Shown piece by piece: positions 1 through 13,100 of a stretch of DNA of 64,000 nt. The first letter of the stretch is position 1. Each line of letters begins with the position of its first letter. Source of the DNA: Galaxea fascicularis (taxonomy: Eukaryota; Cnidaria; Anthozoa; Scleractinia; Euphylliidae); assembly GCA_948470475.1 (NCBI GenBank), contig OX419347.1:1696072-1760071 (forward strand), read 5' to 3'. The notes below the pieces were generated by a model, which searched no databases, was not told the DNA's origin, and saw nothing but the letters and a program-made list of their open reading frames with translations. The translations under genes and the position numbers were made by a program.

Positions 1-914
1 CAGTCGTTACAGAGCTGGCCCAACAACCAAAATGTAGGATTTTGCTACAAGGATCGAAGTGAGCTACAGCTTAAGATGAAATATAAACCGGCGTGGATAA
101 TTACTCTTTTAATTTTTTTTTTTGGAGGGAGGGGGGAGCAGAAAGCAAAATTCCACAACTTCCTGGTTTTAATTCTGCAGGACAAAGTTATTACTTTTGA
201 TGCTCAGGTTACCAGTTAGGGGTCATACAGGGCAAATCATATCAGACTACTGAAGAAACACTTTTTTCTCTTCGATCGCTTCTGCGATCCACCGTTTTTC
301 AACAATTACACATAACGATTACCGGACCCTGTATTCTGTGAATGAGTCAGAGGCATGCACAGTCAGGTTCGATAATACAACACCTATCAAAAATCAAACT
401 TAAATACTATGCAACTAAATTCTCATTACCACAAATCAATTTTGAAAACTAGAAACTGCAGCAATAGAAAAAGCTTTTTTGTCAACTATTAAAAATGAAG
501 AACTTACAAACAACAAAAGTGGACGTTCGCCTTGAAAACAAAAAAGTCCAACCTCTCTTCTTGGATGTTTTTTTTTTTAAGTATTCCGTCGTAGAAATCC
601 CGGCCGTAACTCTTCAATTCTCTTAAATTTAATCCCATTTTAACGAGAGAGAGAGAGCTTATAACCTCCAGACTGGCATGAAACGGTTATTAATAATAAT
701 TAGTAGTTTTATCAAACTTGTGTGCGCGATACGAGTTACAGTGAATCAACTGTAACGTGAACAGTTAAAGAACCTGCCGGACTTAACTGAAATAACAAAA
801 CCTCGGAGACTGTATTCTTTACACTTAGAATCAGAAGTCAACGATACCTTCTAATTTGATCATAAGATCAATACATGAAATAACTGCAAACGAGTAAACA
901 AATTGATAACTTAC
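1..914. other. Left edge, probable intron of gene A
   Basis: No exon with a membrane span or tail like that of gene B (50262-50414, 51508-51734) could be found in any minus-strand frame, so the remaining gene A exons should lie outside the window. A T-rich tract and a run of GA repeats (645-657) are the only visible features. Confidence 0.4.
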
Positions 915-1140
915 CGTCCTGATGTGTTCGGGTTTCCTTCTCAGGACTCCAAGGCCCGGGAAAGTTCCTGTTACGCACACGCATGTTTACAAAGTATTTA
1001 GTCCATATCTTCAGATTCTGTATTGTGTGAGAGGTTGCTGAATCTGGTACAATTACTGTCTGGTTTACAGAGGTCCCTTCTTTTCTATAGGCGATGGTAT
1101 ATCCAGCAAGAGGCCCGTTTAACTTATCAAGGCTGGGTTG
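915..1140 (-). CDS. Gene A exon 15: fibronectin type III domain 2, second part
   Basis: 226 bases, open throughout in phase 0: QPSLDKLNGPLAGYTIAYRK, then SHTIQNLKIWTKYFVNMRVR and GPWSPEKETRTHQD, showing the FN3 Tyr-rich strands and the WSPE turn. Donor GTAAGT, phase 1, so at least one more exon lies further left or outside the window. Confidence 0.72.
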
Positions 1141-4100
1141 CTAAGACGTGAACAGAATAATGAAAAACAAAGTGTTTGACTATTTTGACCCGACTTCTCA
1201 ACTATTTGTAACTGCACTGAACAGATGTCAATTGTAATTATATATTTCTTTTATAAACCGATTCTGCATAAAATCAAACAGCATAGTACGTGTATGTAAC
1301 GCAACGCGTTCCTTTTTGTTTCAAAGATTACAGCAGATATAAACGACACACATGCTACGCACTTTTACACACTGACTCGAGCCGAAAACCGACTGTAATG
1401 CCAAGAAGGATACTCCGGATATCAATGGACGGGGATGATCGAATGGGGGAAACCTTCAAAACCCCCCCAAAATCCCTAGAGCTTCCAATACGACAAAAAC
1501 ATTACCCCCAACAAATGCCACACTACCCCCTGGGCACTATCACGAATCTTCAGATTGTTTTGAATACCTTAAAAATCCCTACTTAAATCCAAGCCATTCC
1601 CAAAAAAAAATACTTTCCAAATTTTCCTACCCAAAAATCTCTCGGAATCAAAAATGTCAAACCCAAAACAATCCTTCAATTATAAAAACCGCAGCCGATT
1701 CTAAACCACAGTATTGAGCCACATTGATACAATGCTACTCCTCTTCAACAAACGTTATCACATCGAAAAACAAAGGTGCAATATTCCAGTTGAAAATGTC
1801 AAGAGTTTCTAACGCAAACGGTTTGTTATGCATGTTTACTTATTCGTACTGAAATAAGTGGTTACCGTCCATTTGACGTAAATTGAACGCGAGGTAACGC
1901 CTGTCACGTTGTCAGCTTGGACAGTAACTTCTGGAACTGAAAAGAAAAACCTTTAATCAGGAAATCAAACATAAAATACATAACTAATGAGTAATCTGCA
2001 ATTTTGCTACTTGGTAATATGCTAGTCACAATATTAAATATTGTTATAACTTGGTGAAGCACAATGGTCCGGGTACACCCTGTAGGTAAACTGTAATTTT
2101 AAGTTTAGAAAAAAAATCCAAAAAAACAAAGTCCGGGTGAGTGTAGTTCTGAGAAGGACTGTTTAAGGTGGCATCCATTACTGATGTTTTCAAAACCAGA
2201 GCGGAGGTCATCACCAGAGTGACGGTGATTTGTGCAAAGTCAGTAGATAGTATGTATGCTCTGAAGCCGGGTCAAAGAAGCCGTGATTTTGGTTGAAAGT
2301 CTCCTAGTTAAGCCGTGTCCGGCACTCTGTCGATTAATTTTAGTAGCCATTTCAAAATATCGTAAACATTTCCAGTGAAAGTCCATTGTAACAAACGAAT
2401 AATAATAAAAAAGTCAGAGATGGTAATTTGGTTGAAGTTTGTTGCTGACTCAACATTCACTTTTTAATCTGCATCACTACTTACTGTCAGTTGATGTTCT
2501 GAAGTTCAAGGCATTGCTCCACTCCCCTGTTCCCAAGGCACTCCTGGCCATCACATTGACACTGTAGTCTGTATAAGGCTTGAGATTGTTCAATTGTTCA
2601 CTTGATGCGCTACCAGTCAGGGGATCAATATCTCTGGTAAAAGTACTATTTCGATACTGAAGAGCAAAGGAGGTTACTGGTGTTTCATCTTTTCCTAGGG
2701 TGTACGACCACCTGACTAATGCTGATCTTGCCTGGATATCAACCTGATTTACAACTGGTTTTCCTGGAACCTCTGAAAAGAAGGCCACATAAGAACGTCG
2801 TCATTCATTTCTTTTAAACAGTCTGCTATTCACCGTAACGTCCATGAAACCAGTGAGTAGTAAATAACTCCTACAAGAGCCAAATGATGTGTACGGCTAC
2901 GCAACCTCCAATTCACTTTCCAGTTGAGATCGTCAATAGGTTTCAGGAGGTGCAAAACATACCAAACCGCTTACTGGTTTATCTTGTGGTTAAGTGGTTT
3001 TTCCAAGCGAGTGACATAACTGACGACATTTGCTATACTACTTAGAAATAGTTCACGGGAGCTTTACAGTGTTCAAGGAAAACTAAGAATTAGAAATTCA
3101 TTGACACACAGAACAACAAGAATAAAGAGCTATCTAAAACCTATCTGGGATGGAGTCCATTTTTGTTTGACGTAGTTGTGCAGAGTGTCACTTGGTCAAC
3201 AGTGCTATTTTAGTCGACCATTAGGAACTTAAAACAGCTGCCAAAATCCCTTGAAGAGATAATTGTAAGGGAAATAAGTAAACTAACTCTAAGCCCAGTT
3301 ACATGCACTAAACATCTATCCTTAAATTGACAATTGGTTCTTGCGTCAACGTGTGTTTGAGATAAGAAGAACGCGGAAAGTTGGTAAGCACGAAAGATGC
3401 GTAAGAGTTGCTCGAGGCATAGCCGAGAGCAAATCTATCTTCTTGTTTGGTTCTTCCAGAGCGTTTTTCTGCAAGGATACCCATTTAGCATTGCTTGCTT
3501 GTTCTCGTTTTTCCTTTTCTTTGGGCTTTTTCGGCCGTTAAAAACTCCAATCCCAAAGAAAAATTCAGCAGATCTTCTTCGTCAGCTGGTTTGAAGTTTT
3601 CCCACATTTCTGAATGCAAAATGCCGAAGTAGTCAATCACGGAAAAAACTTTTCCTCTGACGTCATCAGCGTGCACAATGGAAATATGAAGCGCGCTCGT
3701 GTAATTGAATTTGATCACACGAATTTACTAGCTATGCTATAATAACAGCTGTGACCTACTCAGAATGACGGTCAGATTTCCTTTTGCGACATCTCTGATT
3801 TGAGGTAAGTCAACCAGTGACGCAGAACACTGATACGTTGCGTTGCAGTCAACATCACGAACTGATGAACTTTTCCTAGCACACTGATAGTTATTCATAA
3901 TGTCGGTCGCGTTGGTGTAAGTTATCGTTAAAGAAGAGCTTGATCCAGCTACCACTGCTCCATCTTTTTGCCATTCATATGTCTGTGCAGGCGGCCGCTG
4001 TTTGCTGAAGTTAGCAGCACAGGTTAGTGTGACAGATCCAGCAGAAGAAGGTGACCAAACAGCATCGTCAAGTTCAACGAAGAGAAAAGGAACTTGGACT

Positions 4101-7100
4101 GAAAAAAAAAAAACAGCACAAAACGGGTTTGTATGGTCCACCAAAACGGTGACTTGTTTGGACACAATTGTTGTTGCTAGAGTTAGAGGGCCTCTGTCGT
4201 GCTATGGTTAGGTTTTGCTTTAAAAGAGCATATTATTGTACAAAACCTACTGTTGTTACGGGTCTACTGATGTTCAGTATCGATGCTTCAAAAGCAGTGT
4301 TCTCAAGGCATCTCCAAAATTTGAGATGACTCGCTTTCCCACCATGCAAGTCATTTGATATGTACATGTACCTCCAACAGTGGTTTTGCAAAATCACTTC
4401 ATGCATGCATACACTGAACGGATATTAAATAACGAAAGTCCTGGAGACGGTCAAACCACCATAGCAGTGCCCTCTCTGTTATGGATTTGAGAAACTACAG
4501 TATGTTCCAGTTGTGCAGATATTCCAACATGGTCTTTTTTAGCGGGTAACACCCAGAAACACAACATCCTTCCAGACAAACTACAATAGGATCCGAAGTT
4601 ATTGGAACACATGAACGAAACCGTTACAACAAAGAAGGGATTTAAGAAAACTTTACACCATAGAAGTCACTACTGACTCCACCTCACCCCCCCCCCCCCT
4701 TCCCCTATCTTCCACCGTTGCGGCATTCAAGCATTTGACGCTGATTTCAATCACCACAATGCGTACAATCCCCAACCTGGCCTGGGAGGAGGAGAAGGGG
4801 GAGGGGGGAGGGGGGGGGGTTGAGAGAGTGGCTGCAAGGACGGAGGTTAAGAGAAACAAAATTTAATAAAAATCGTTGTGAGCGAAACATTATCGACTAC
4901 TTACAATTTTTGCAGACAAGTAAGTCTACTCTCATGCATATCCCAGTTTTATACGCCTTTGGTAGTATTCTAATGTACTGGGCTGCAAAAGGTGAAGAAA
5001 GGAAGTTCACAACAATTGAGCCTCTGTTGGTGTTTCCAGTGAGTACCTGAACAGACAAATACAAAAAAAAAAACATTTGTTCAGTGATCCCATAATCTAT
5101 TTGCAAACAAGAAAGGTATATTCCCGGACAGAGAAAATTATATATAGAATGGTACACGACGTAACACACAACTGGGGAAAGATTAGAGATATCACGATAA
5201 TTCCTATTCTTTCCACAACATTATTTCTTGACAGATTCCAACAGTTTGGAGCTGTTTCATAACCACCATTCCATCCCGATACCTTCTCTTGGTCCAACCT
5301 CACTAGATCATGTGAAAAAGCCCACAGTACAAAGGCTTTTAAAGTATATGGAGGTACAACAAACGATGCACAACACATACAGTCATAAATTGTTCTTGCA
5401 TGTTTAACTAATAATAAATAAATCTGGCAATTTTTCTTGCATTCATTATCAATACAACACCTTACCGCTCCGCCTAAATAGTCCAACCATTTTTGCCCAT
5501 CATATCCATAGCTGATTGCATAACTTGTCACCCATTTGTCCAACACATTATCTCCCTGAGTAGCAACACCACTGACTGTAATCACTTTTTTAGCATCAAA
5601 CTGCAAGTATTGTGGGGGCGATACTGAAGCACTGCACCAAGAATTCAGACCATAAAGGCGGCTCCATCCAGCGTTATGGTTGGCATCAAGTTCCGAAGAT
5701 GCTGTAGTTCCTAAGGTTCGGACTACAAATCTTTCATTTCCAATGGATGAGAGGCAGCCTGTTAAAACGCAGCAAGATTGCAGACATAAATGAAAATAAT
5801 TAAAATAAATCATAATATTTACCCAGGACGCTCCACTCGCCGAAGTGGTTTACAGGGAGGTCCTATCTAGATTGAATTGGAATTCGAGGGGAAAACCAGA
5901 GTACCTGGAGAAAAACCTCTCAGAGCAGAGTAGATAACCAACAACAAACTCAACCCACATATGAACGTCGAGTCCGAGAATCGAACCAGGGCCAAATTGG
6001 TCAAATAGGCAAGTGGTCTCACCACTGGGCCAAGCCTGCTCCCAAAAACATGTTAAACGACTTGTTTACAACTAACTGTCCAACTGCAACTAAAGAGTTG
6101 TTGTACTGTGGGATAGCACCAAAATAGCCTATGAAAAATCTAAGCTCATGGCGAAACCCATGATTTAAAAAACAGTTTTCTTACTTGTAGAGTGACCCTC
6201 CTGATGGATTTTCAAGCACTACTCTGTTTCATGGTCAAAATTACCAAAAAATAAACTTTTTCTTACGAAATAGGAAGCAGCCAAGTTTTCCCCACTTTTT
6301 TCACCCCGTTGGAGGAAGCTCGAAACTTGGTTAAGTACAAACATTCCTACCCTTTTGATGACGTAAGACGAGCTTAAATATATTAGGACTCTGGCTCTGT
6401 GGGAAACGTTCCGTGAAAAAAAAAAACATGTTTGTGTAGCAATTGGATGATCCGTATGAAATACCTTTTTCAAATAATTAGTTCTGTAAACAGTTGAAGC
6501 CATAACATAGGATTCAAATTATTAGCTTTTGCCTGACTTTCTTTCACTTGCCTCCAATTGTTCCCAATGCCTTCACAGACTAGTCAGTACTAATCTGTAC
6601 TTTCAGTGGTCAGTTCCCACAGATTTTAATTCCAACTAAACACTACATTTTGTACGACGTTTGTCCCAATTCCAACAAATGTTTATTACAGCGGCACTGA
6701 CTTCATGACCAACTGAATAAAGGCACATTTATCTCAGGGCGGAGTGATCCGTACGAATAGATCATAATCAATTCAATGTACCTTGCAATGATCCATACAC
6801 TTCCACTCTCAATGCTTTGTTTTTGTTGAATAACACAGGATAAAAACGAATGAACTTTGCAGCGACTGGTTCGTAAAGCTCACTTCTAACAACGCTGTTC
6901 TGATCACTGTTACCGGTAAAAATCTAAAAATAGAAGAAAATAAACAACGTTAATCTGTCTGTTTTTGCTTTTTTTTTTCCCAGTCAAAGACACCTTTATC
7001 AGCCAAAGGACAGAGGCTTAAACCTTTTTAAGTTACTTCGAGTTTCTTCATCAACATGCGGCTGGTTCCATACTCTTTCTCGTGAAAAGGAATCATATCC

Positions 7101-10100
7101 AAATCAAACCGACATCCATAATGAAAAACTTGCGTTAAAGAGCAGCCTAAACTGGACTAGGAAATGTCATAATCTAATCTAATCGGCCAGAAAAGCTTCA
7201 GAGAAAACAAACGTTCTGACAAAAAGTTCGAATAGTCAGCAATAGAATCTTTTCAGGTTGGCCAATTTACCTTTATCAAGTAGAACGCGGTTGATAAAAT
7301 CAAATTCTTTACTTGAGGCAAGTGATGGGTTTACTGGCACCGACAAAATATCATCACATCGTAAATTTGAAAAACATCGAGCATTTGTCGCAGGTAAAAA
7401 CGAAACTGACATTGCTTTAGTTTGAATCAACTTTCAAGTAACATTCAAATAAGGGAATGACAATGTTCAATTTGATGAATTTGAAGAACTAACGTTTGCT
7501 TCACATTTCACTGATATCTCGGTCATCATATTAAACACCGCTAGCTGTTACCTTTTCCACATTATCTTCAAAGTAGTTTTCCCAATTAACATTGTTTAAG
7601 GACGTCCCTATTTTATAAGTCTTTGTCCAATCATCTGCGCTTGGATTTCCCTGTGTAGCTACACCACAGACAAAGTAAACTGATCCCAGGTCAATCTGCA
7701 GGAAGTCACTGCCATTACTGTTACTGCTGGGTAACCACGCACTGGATCCTGTCAGACGCCCATTTTTAGGGTTACTGCTGGCACGGGTGGAGGAAGCAGA
7801 GAATCTCTGATCAAGAATGAGGGAACTGTCTGAGATTCCAACTGGGTCACTCGAGCAGCCTGTCAAAGTTAATTTAACACAGTTTTTCTCCAATTACAAC
7901 AGGATGGTAGGTTTGTCAGAGCAGAGAAGAAAGTACTTTGTTTATCGATTTTTAACAACGCACTCCCTCACAAATTTGTCACTCAACATACTCTCATTTG
8001 AATATAGCTGGGATCAATACATTGCTTCAAACCTTCCAGAATAATAGCAAAGACTTAGGGTCTCACTCGCAAAACCAACCACAGACTTCGAGGACTTCGT
8101 TTTCCGGGCATATTGGAGCAACATTTCTCTGACTTGTTAACTGAACTCGACTTAAATCAGCTAAAACTAAAATTCCAAACTCTCGCAATTTTAGCTAATA
8201 CGTACACAGTATTACAGTCCGTTATCATTTCCTGGAGGATTAAGTAAAAGATGAACCAACTCTTATCGTTACAGCCGATCTTTGCCCATTACTTGAGTTG
8301 TCTTTGCAATATATCAGATTGCATTTGTCACTGAGCAATTGATGCTGCCGCTGTTGATAATGGTAATGTTGTTACAGAAGAGAATAACAATAAAACAACT
8401 ATTTCATTCTGAAAAAAAAAAAAACGTGTTTTTTAAAGAGAAAACGCTATGAGCAGTAAGAACTGAGAAAAACCTGAGTACCTTTGACACTTTGCGTTAT
8501 GGAATAAACTTCCACCTCACAAAGGGTGAGAACTTTATTGCTTCCCGGTATACGAACGAAGACAAACCGACCAACAAGTACAGGTTTACAGGAAAAAGAC
8601 TTTGTTTGTCCACCGCTCAAAGACAAGGTCCCTCCACAACTCGGGTTTGTTTCGCCTCCGCTTTGGTTGCGATTACCTGTAAAAATAAAGGCAAAGAGTT
8701 AACATCTCACTATGAATTAAAGAAATAAATAGTGTAAAATACAAGAACTTAAACTTCAACCGCCTGTTGAAGTGTTGGAGAGAAGGTCACGTAAAGGTAG
8801 CAATAGAAGAGGCAGGAATCTCCTCAGAAGAGGGGAGGTCACTATGACAACCCATTCACAGCCGACTTACAGGCACCTGTCAACCTGCCAGGTAAGGAAC
8901 TATTATATGCGATAGAACATATCTGCCACTTGTGAGGGCCACGCTCTTTGTAGCCACGTAACGTTTTCAAGTCCCACACCAAACCTTTCTTACGTGGAGG
9001 CAGTTCTGTTCGTGCTGGTGTTTAACTTGGTCGAGCACTAAAACACAATGTTTGGAACATATACTTGCTGGCATCACTGACTTCATTTTGACTTTGCCAA
9101 AATTCCCCTTTTTGGGTTCATTAAAGTACAATAATTAAAGCTGAGCTGCTGAAGACAGAATAAGCTGATTACTACTTGTGGCATTATGTAAATTACAATT
9201 TCTTGAGAGTTTAGTCACTAACACAGAGAAACTTATCACAGGATTGCAACTAACGTTTCCGACTAAACACTGTACACCATTATAGCTCATTATGTAAAAG
9301 GTTTTAACAGTTGCTCAATCTTATTATCTCATTTCTTTTTGGTTTACTCTTTGCAACTTTGTTCCTATATTCCATATGCATATGCGCGTATTTGATTACT
9401 TTATTTCGTTTCCATTGACTAACTTACCTATCCTGATTTCAAACGAATTCAAACGTGATTGACATTCAACACCACAATCTTCCCCTCCTCTGTTGACAAT
9501 AACGACTTCAGTCACAGGAACAGATGAGCCCAGGTCCACTCTCCACCAAGGATCATCTGTTGTTGTAGTATGTGTACAGCTGTGCTGGGTGTAGTCTGTT
9601 GAAGTTCCCCCATCCACCGCACGTGATGCCACTCCACTATGACCAGTACTAACCTGATAAGCAGGCTGATTGCGGGCCAGGTCTGAAAAAAAACGTGATA
9701 AAACGTGATGAAATGTTTTGGTGCTAATATCTTTAACTTAAAATAAAGTAAGCAGTGGAAACTTTTTTTGTGATATGACACAGTTCGCAAGCCAACGTAG
9801 AAAATATTCATATTCCAGTGACGACAGAAGAGCAAACCAATAAACTCTGTAACTTTTTTAACTGTGTTCACAGACAAAGTACACTTTGTATTCGCGTTCT
9901 CCTGCGTCATGCAAAGTACGACAGTCACGTAAAAGTAGGCATCTAAATTGGCCATTTTGAAATATGCTGTCACAGAAATGATATCATTATGCAAAACTGT
10001 ATATATAGGATACAGTGGAACACAATACGCAGCAGTTCAGGTCTCAGCTGATCTAACATTATTTTTTGTTTGAAAAGTTTGCATCCAATAACACAGTTTA

Positions 10101-13100
10101 CATTTACAACTAAACTTTAAAACGATAATCCTTACTTTTATTATTGTACTTCGACATACAAAACTGAGGATTCCCGACGTCTTGTCATTTTGCAAAAGCG
10201 TGTTATTAGAATTTCCTTGCTCGTGCATACAGACCTTGTTTATAAGGAACTTGGTATTCTAACCTTTATGGTGTCCATTATATGCAACTAGGTCAATTTA
10301 TGTATTCTTACAACCACTTTCATCTAATCTATTGCTACAACACTGGGACCTCCTATAGACTTCTGTTTTACCCTATTGTTAAACCAGCATTAAGAAATTT
10401 TCTATTGTTTTCCAAGGACCGAACTTCTTTAATTCTCTTGCCGGGGAAGTCATCAACTCTAGTTCCTTATACCCCTCAAGGAAACCACTTAACCCTAAAA
10501 CAATAGACAAGGAGACCCCCACTCACCCTAATGAGGGACATCCCCTTAACCCTAGAACAATAGACAAGGAGACCCCGACTCACCCCAATGAGGGATACCC
10601 CACTATAACCCTACAACAATAGACAAGGAGACCCCACTAACCCTAGACAATAGAAATGGCCGCCATCTTGGATTTTTGGTGACGTGACCCCGAAAACAAA
10701 AGAATAAGGAGATGCACTCGCTCCTGATTGGCTACGATCTGGTTAAGCCCCTATAACTACTAACTGACAAATATAATAAGGTTAAATGCAATTTAACTTA
10801 GTTAACGACTAGGAGCAAGTTGCTCTGTTTGTTGTGGCGTGGCGTGGCGTGGCGTGGCGTGGCGTCAGCGTTAGTGTGTTATTAGTATTTTGGAGGCGTT
10901 GCCTGCTGCGTTATTTAGCGTGTGCATGTGTTATTTGCATGTTGGGCCTCTCTGTGGCGTCTTCTGGCAGTTGGAGCGGTCAGCGGTTCGTTTTGCATAT
11001 TATGCGTGCGCCGTCGCATGTCCTCGTGGTTTTGTTTAGCTCAGCGTTTTGGTGTGTTGGCGTTTGCGGGGCTTTCGAGTATTTCCCCTCCCTCCTCTCC
11101 CTATTGGGGATTGTTTTTTTCCATTAAACTTATGGTTCAGTGTGACGGGTGCTTGTTTTGGGGTCTGGGGTGTCGGGCGGGGCTCGTGGCTGGGTTGCGG
11201 GTAGGGCAGGCTTATGGGGTGTTCCACCGACCGGGGGTGGGGTCGTTGGTACCAGTCCCCAGATCCTTGAGCACCCAACCTCCATTTGCGACACAGGCGT
11301 TAACCATAAATAACGGTGCATTAGACTCAATTACAAATCGCTTACTAAATAGATTTAGTCCACTTTTTGGTTTCTTCGCCATTTGTATCGCAAATTTACT
11401 TATCACAAGTTCAGTTGCATAAATATGTAAATAAACGTGAATCAAATAATATCAACTGTCAAATGAAGAATGATCGTCGCAGTTGTGATTGCAATTTTTA
11501 CAATTGCGTAAAGAAGCCTAAAAAAAATTCAGGACTTCAACGGGGCTTTCAATTTGACCTGCTCCCAACGTCAGTGGCTTCATAGTTCAGTTGGTAGAGC
11601 ATCGCACCGGAATCGCGAGGTCGCGGGTTCAAGCTCCGTTGAAGTCCTGATTTTTTTCAGGCTTCTTTACGTAATTGTAAAAATTACGATCACAACTGCG
11701 ACGATCACTCTTCTTTTGATTTCATATCCGCAGTTCACATAAGATTTCTTTCATATGCATCACTCAATACCAACTGTGTTGACTAGCTAGGACATTTATA
11801 GATCGATCACAAGAGGTTTTTTCATTTCTTTTGTACTGTATGATAGCAAAACAGGAGTATTTGGATTTCACTGGGTAGAGAACTCTAAACATGCAAATAC
11901 ATATACGCCTAAAGGTCTATTACACAATTTTCCACTGAAATTGCATAACATCTCTGAATTCCCACTTGCAAAGATTATTGCCACATGATTTTGGACAAAC
12001 AAGTTCAATCTAATGTTTCTCACGAATTCCCGTGTTAAAAAAAAAAACTAACGAAGGAGTTCAAAGGTGCTATTTAGAGTGTGGTATGAAATTCATACCT
12101 GCAACTGACTAACATCAATAGAAAAATAATCTTCAACACGTGATAATACCAAGCAAGAATGTTTACTACAAGCAAACACTTACTTATTCTAGATATGTAA
12201 GTAGAATAAACTTCAACCTCACAAAGCGTCAAAATTTTGTTGTTGCCAGGTATCCTGATATAGACGTATCTGCCATATACTCTTGGAATGCAGAAATAGG
12301 ATTTTTCCTGTCCAGCTGGAATGTTAGTAACACTATCACAAAGACGGTTTGCTGCTCCTCCATTTGCATCTGAATTTCCTTGATGAGTGAGAAAACAAAG
12401 GCAAGTAGTAATAATTAGGAAAACACTCTCCTGTATTCCTCAATATAATGGAAAAAATTCATAAATGAATAATGCCAAGTGGTCATTCGACAGTATTCTG
12501 AAAACAAAAACAACGATTAATAGTATTGACAGGTAACAATACTTAAGACTGTACTCTTAATAATATAATGCAGTGTAGTTCTTAATAAACAGGTGCATGG
12601 TACACATATTTTCTCACAAAAATAAGTTGAAATGACGATACATTAATCAGTGAATCATCCACCAGACTTCAATTCCTAATATTCAGCTTGCTAGAGTAGA
12701 CTTCAAACTCACTCTTGTTTAACCCACCAGAAAATAAAATTGTGTCTGCTTTGGAAGGCTAATTATTTGGCTGTGAAGCCAATTGTATAACAGCGTTTCT
12801 AAAAAATAACCATTGCTCATTCTAGCGGTTTTTAAGAAGAAATTTGGAAGCATTTTTGGCCTTTTAACCATTCCTGAGACTTCAGCCACACTTAAGAGCT
12901 GAAAAAAATCTTTATTTTAGAGTTATTATTTTTTGTGGAAATGCTTAAACTTGGTGATCTTGAAGACTTGCATGGAGCTACATGTATACAGAGAGTCTTT
13001 AGTTGTTTCCAAAATTGGGTGCATATGTTGATAAACTGAAAACCAATATCCAAGCCCTGGTTGTTCAAACATTGGATAGTACTATCCACTGGATAACTCA

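Noticed and set aside
508..530. Possible 23-base micro-exon of gene A (minus), between a good acceptor and GTAAGT
   Set aside because: Phase fits and it would encode GERPLLLF, but it has no counterpart in gene B and such a short exon cannot be supported from sequence alone.
10834..11422. Open frames over the GC-rich repeat body on both strands
   Set aside because: They come from a GGCGT microsatellite and an interspersed repeat, differ in the second copy (15236-15649), and show no domain.
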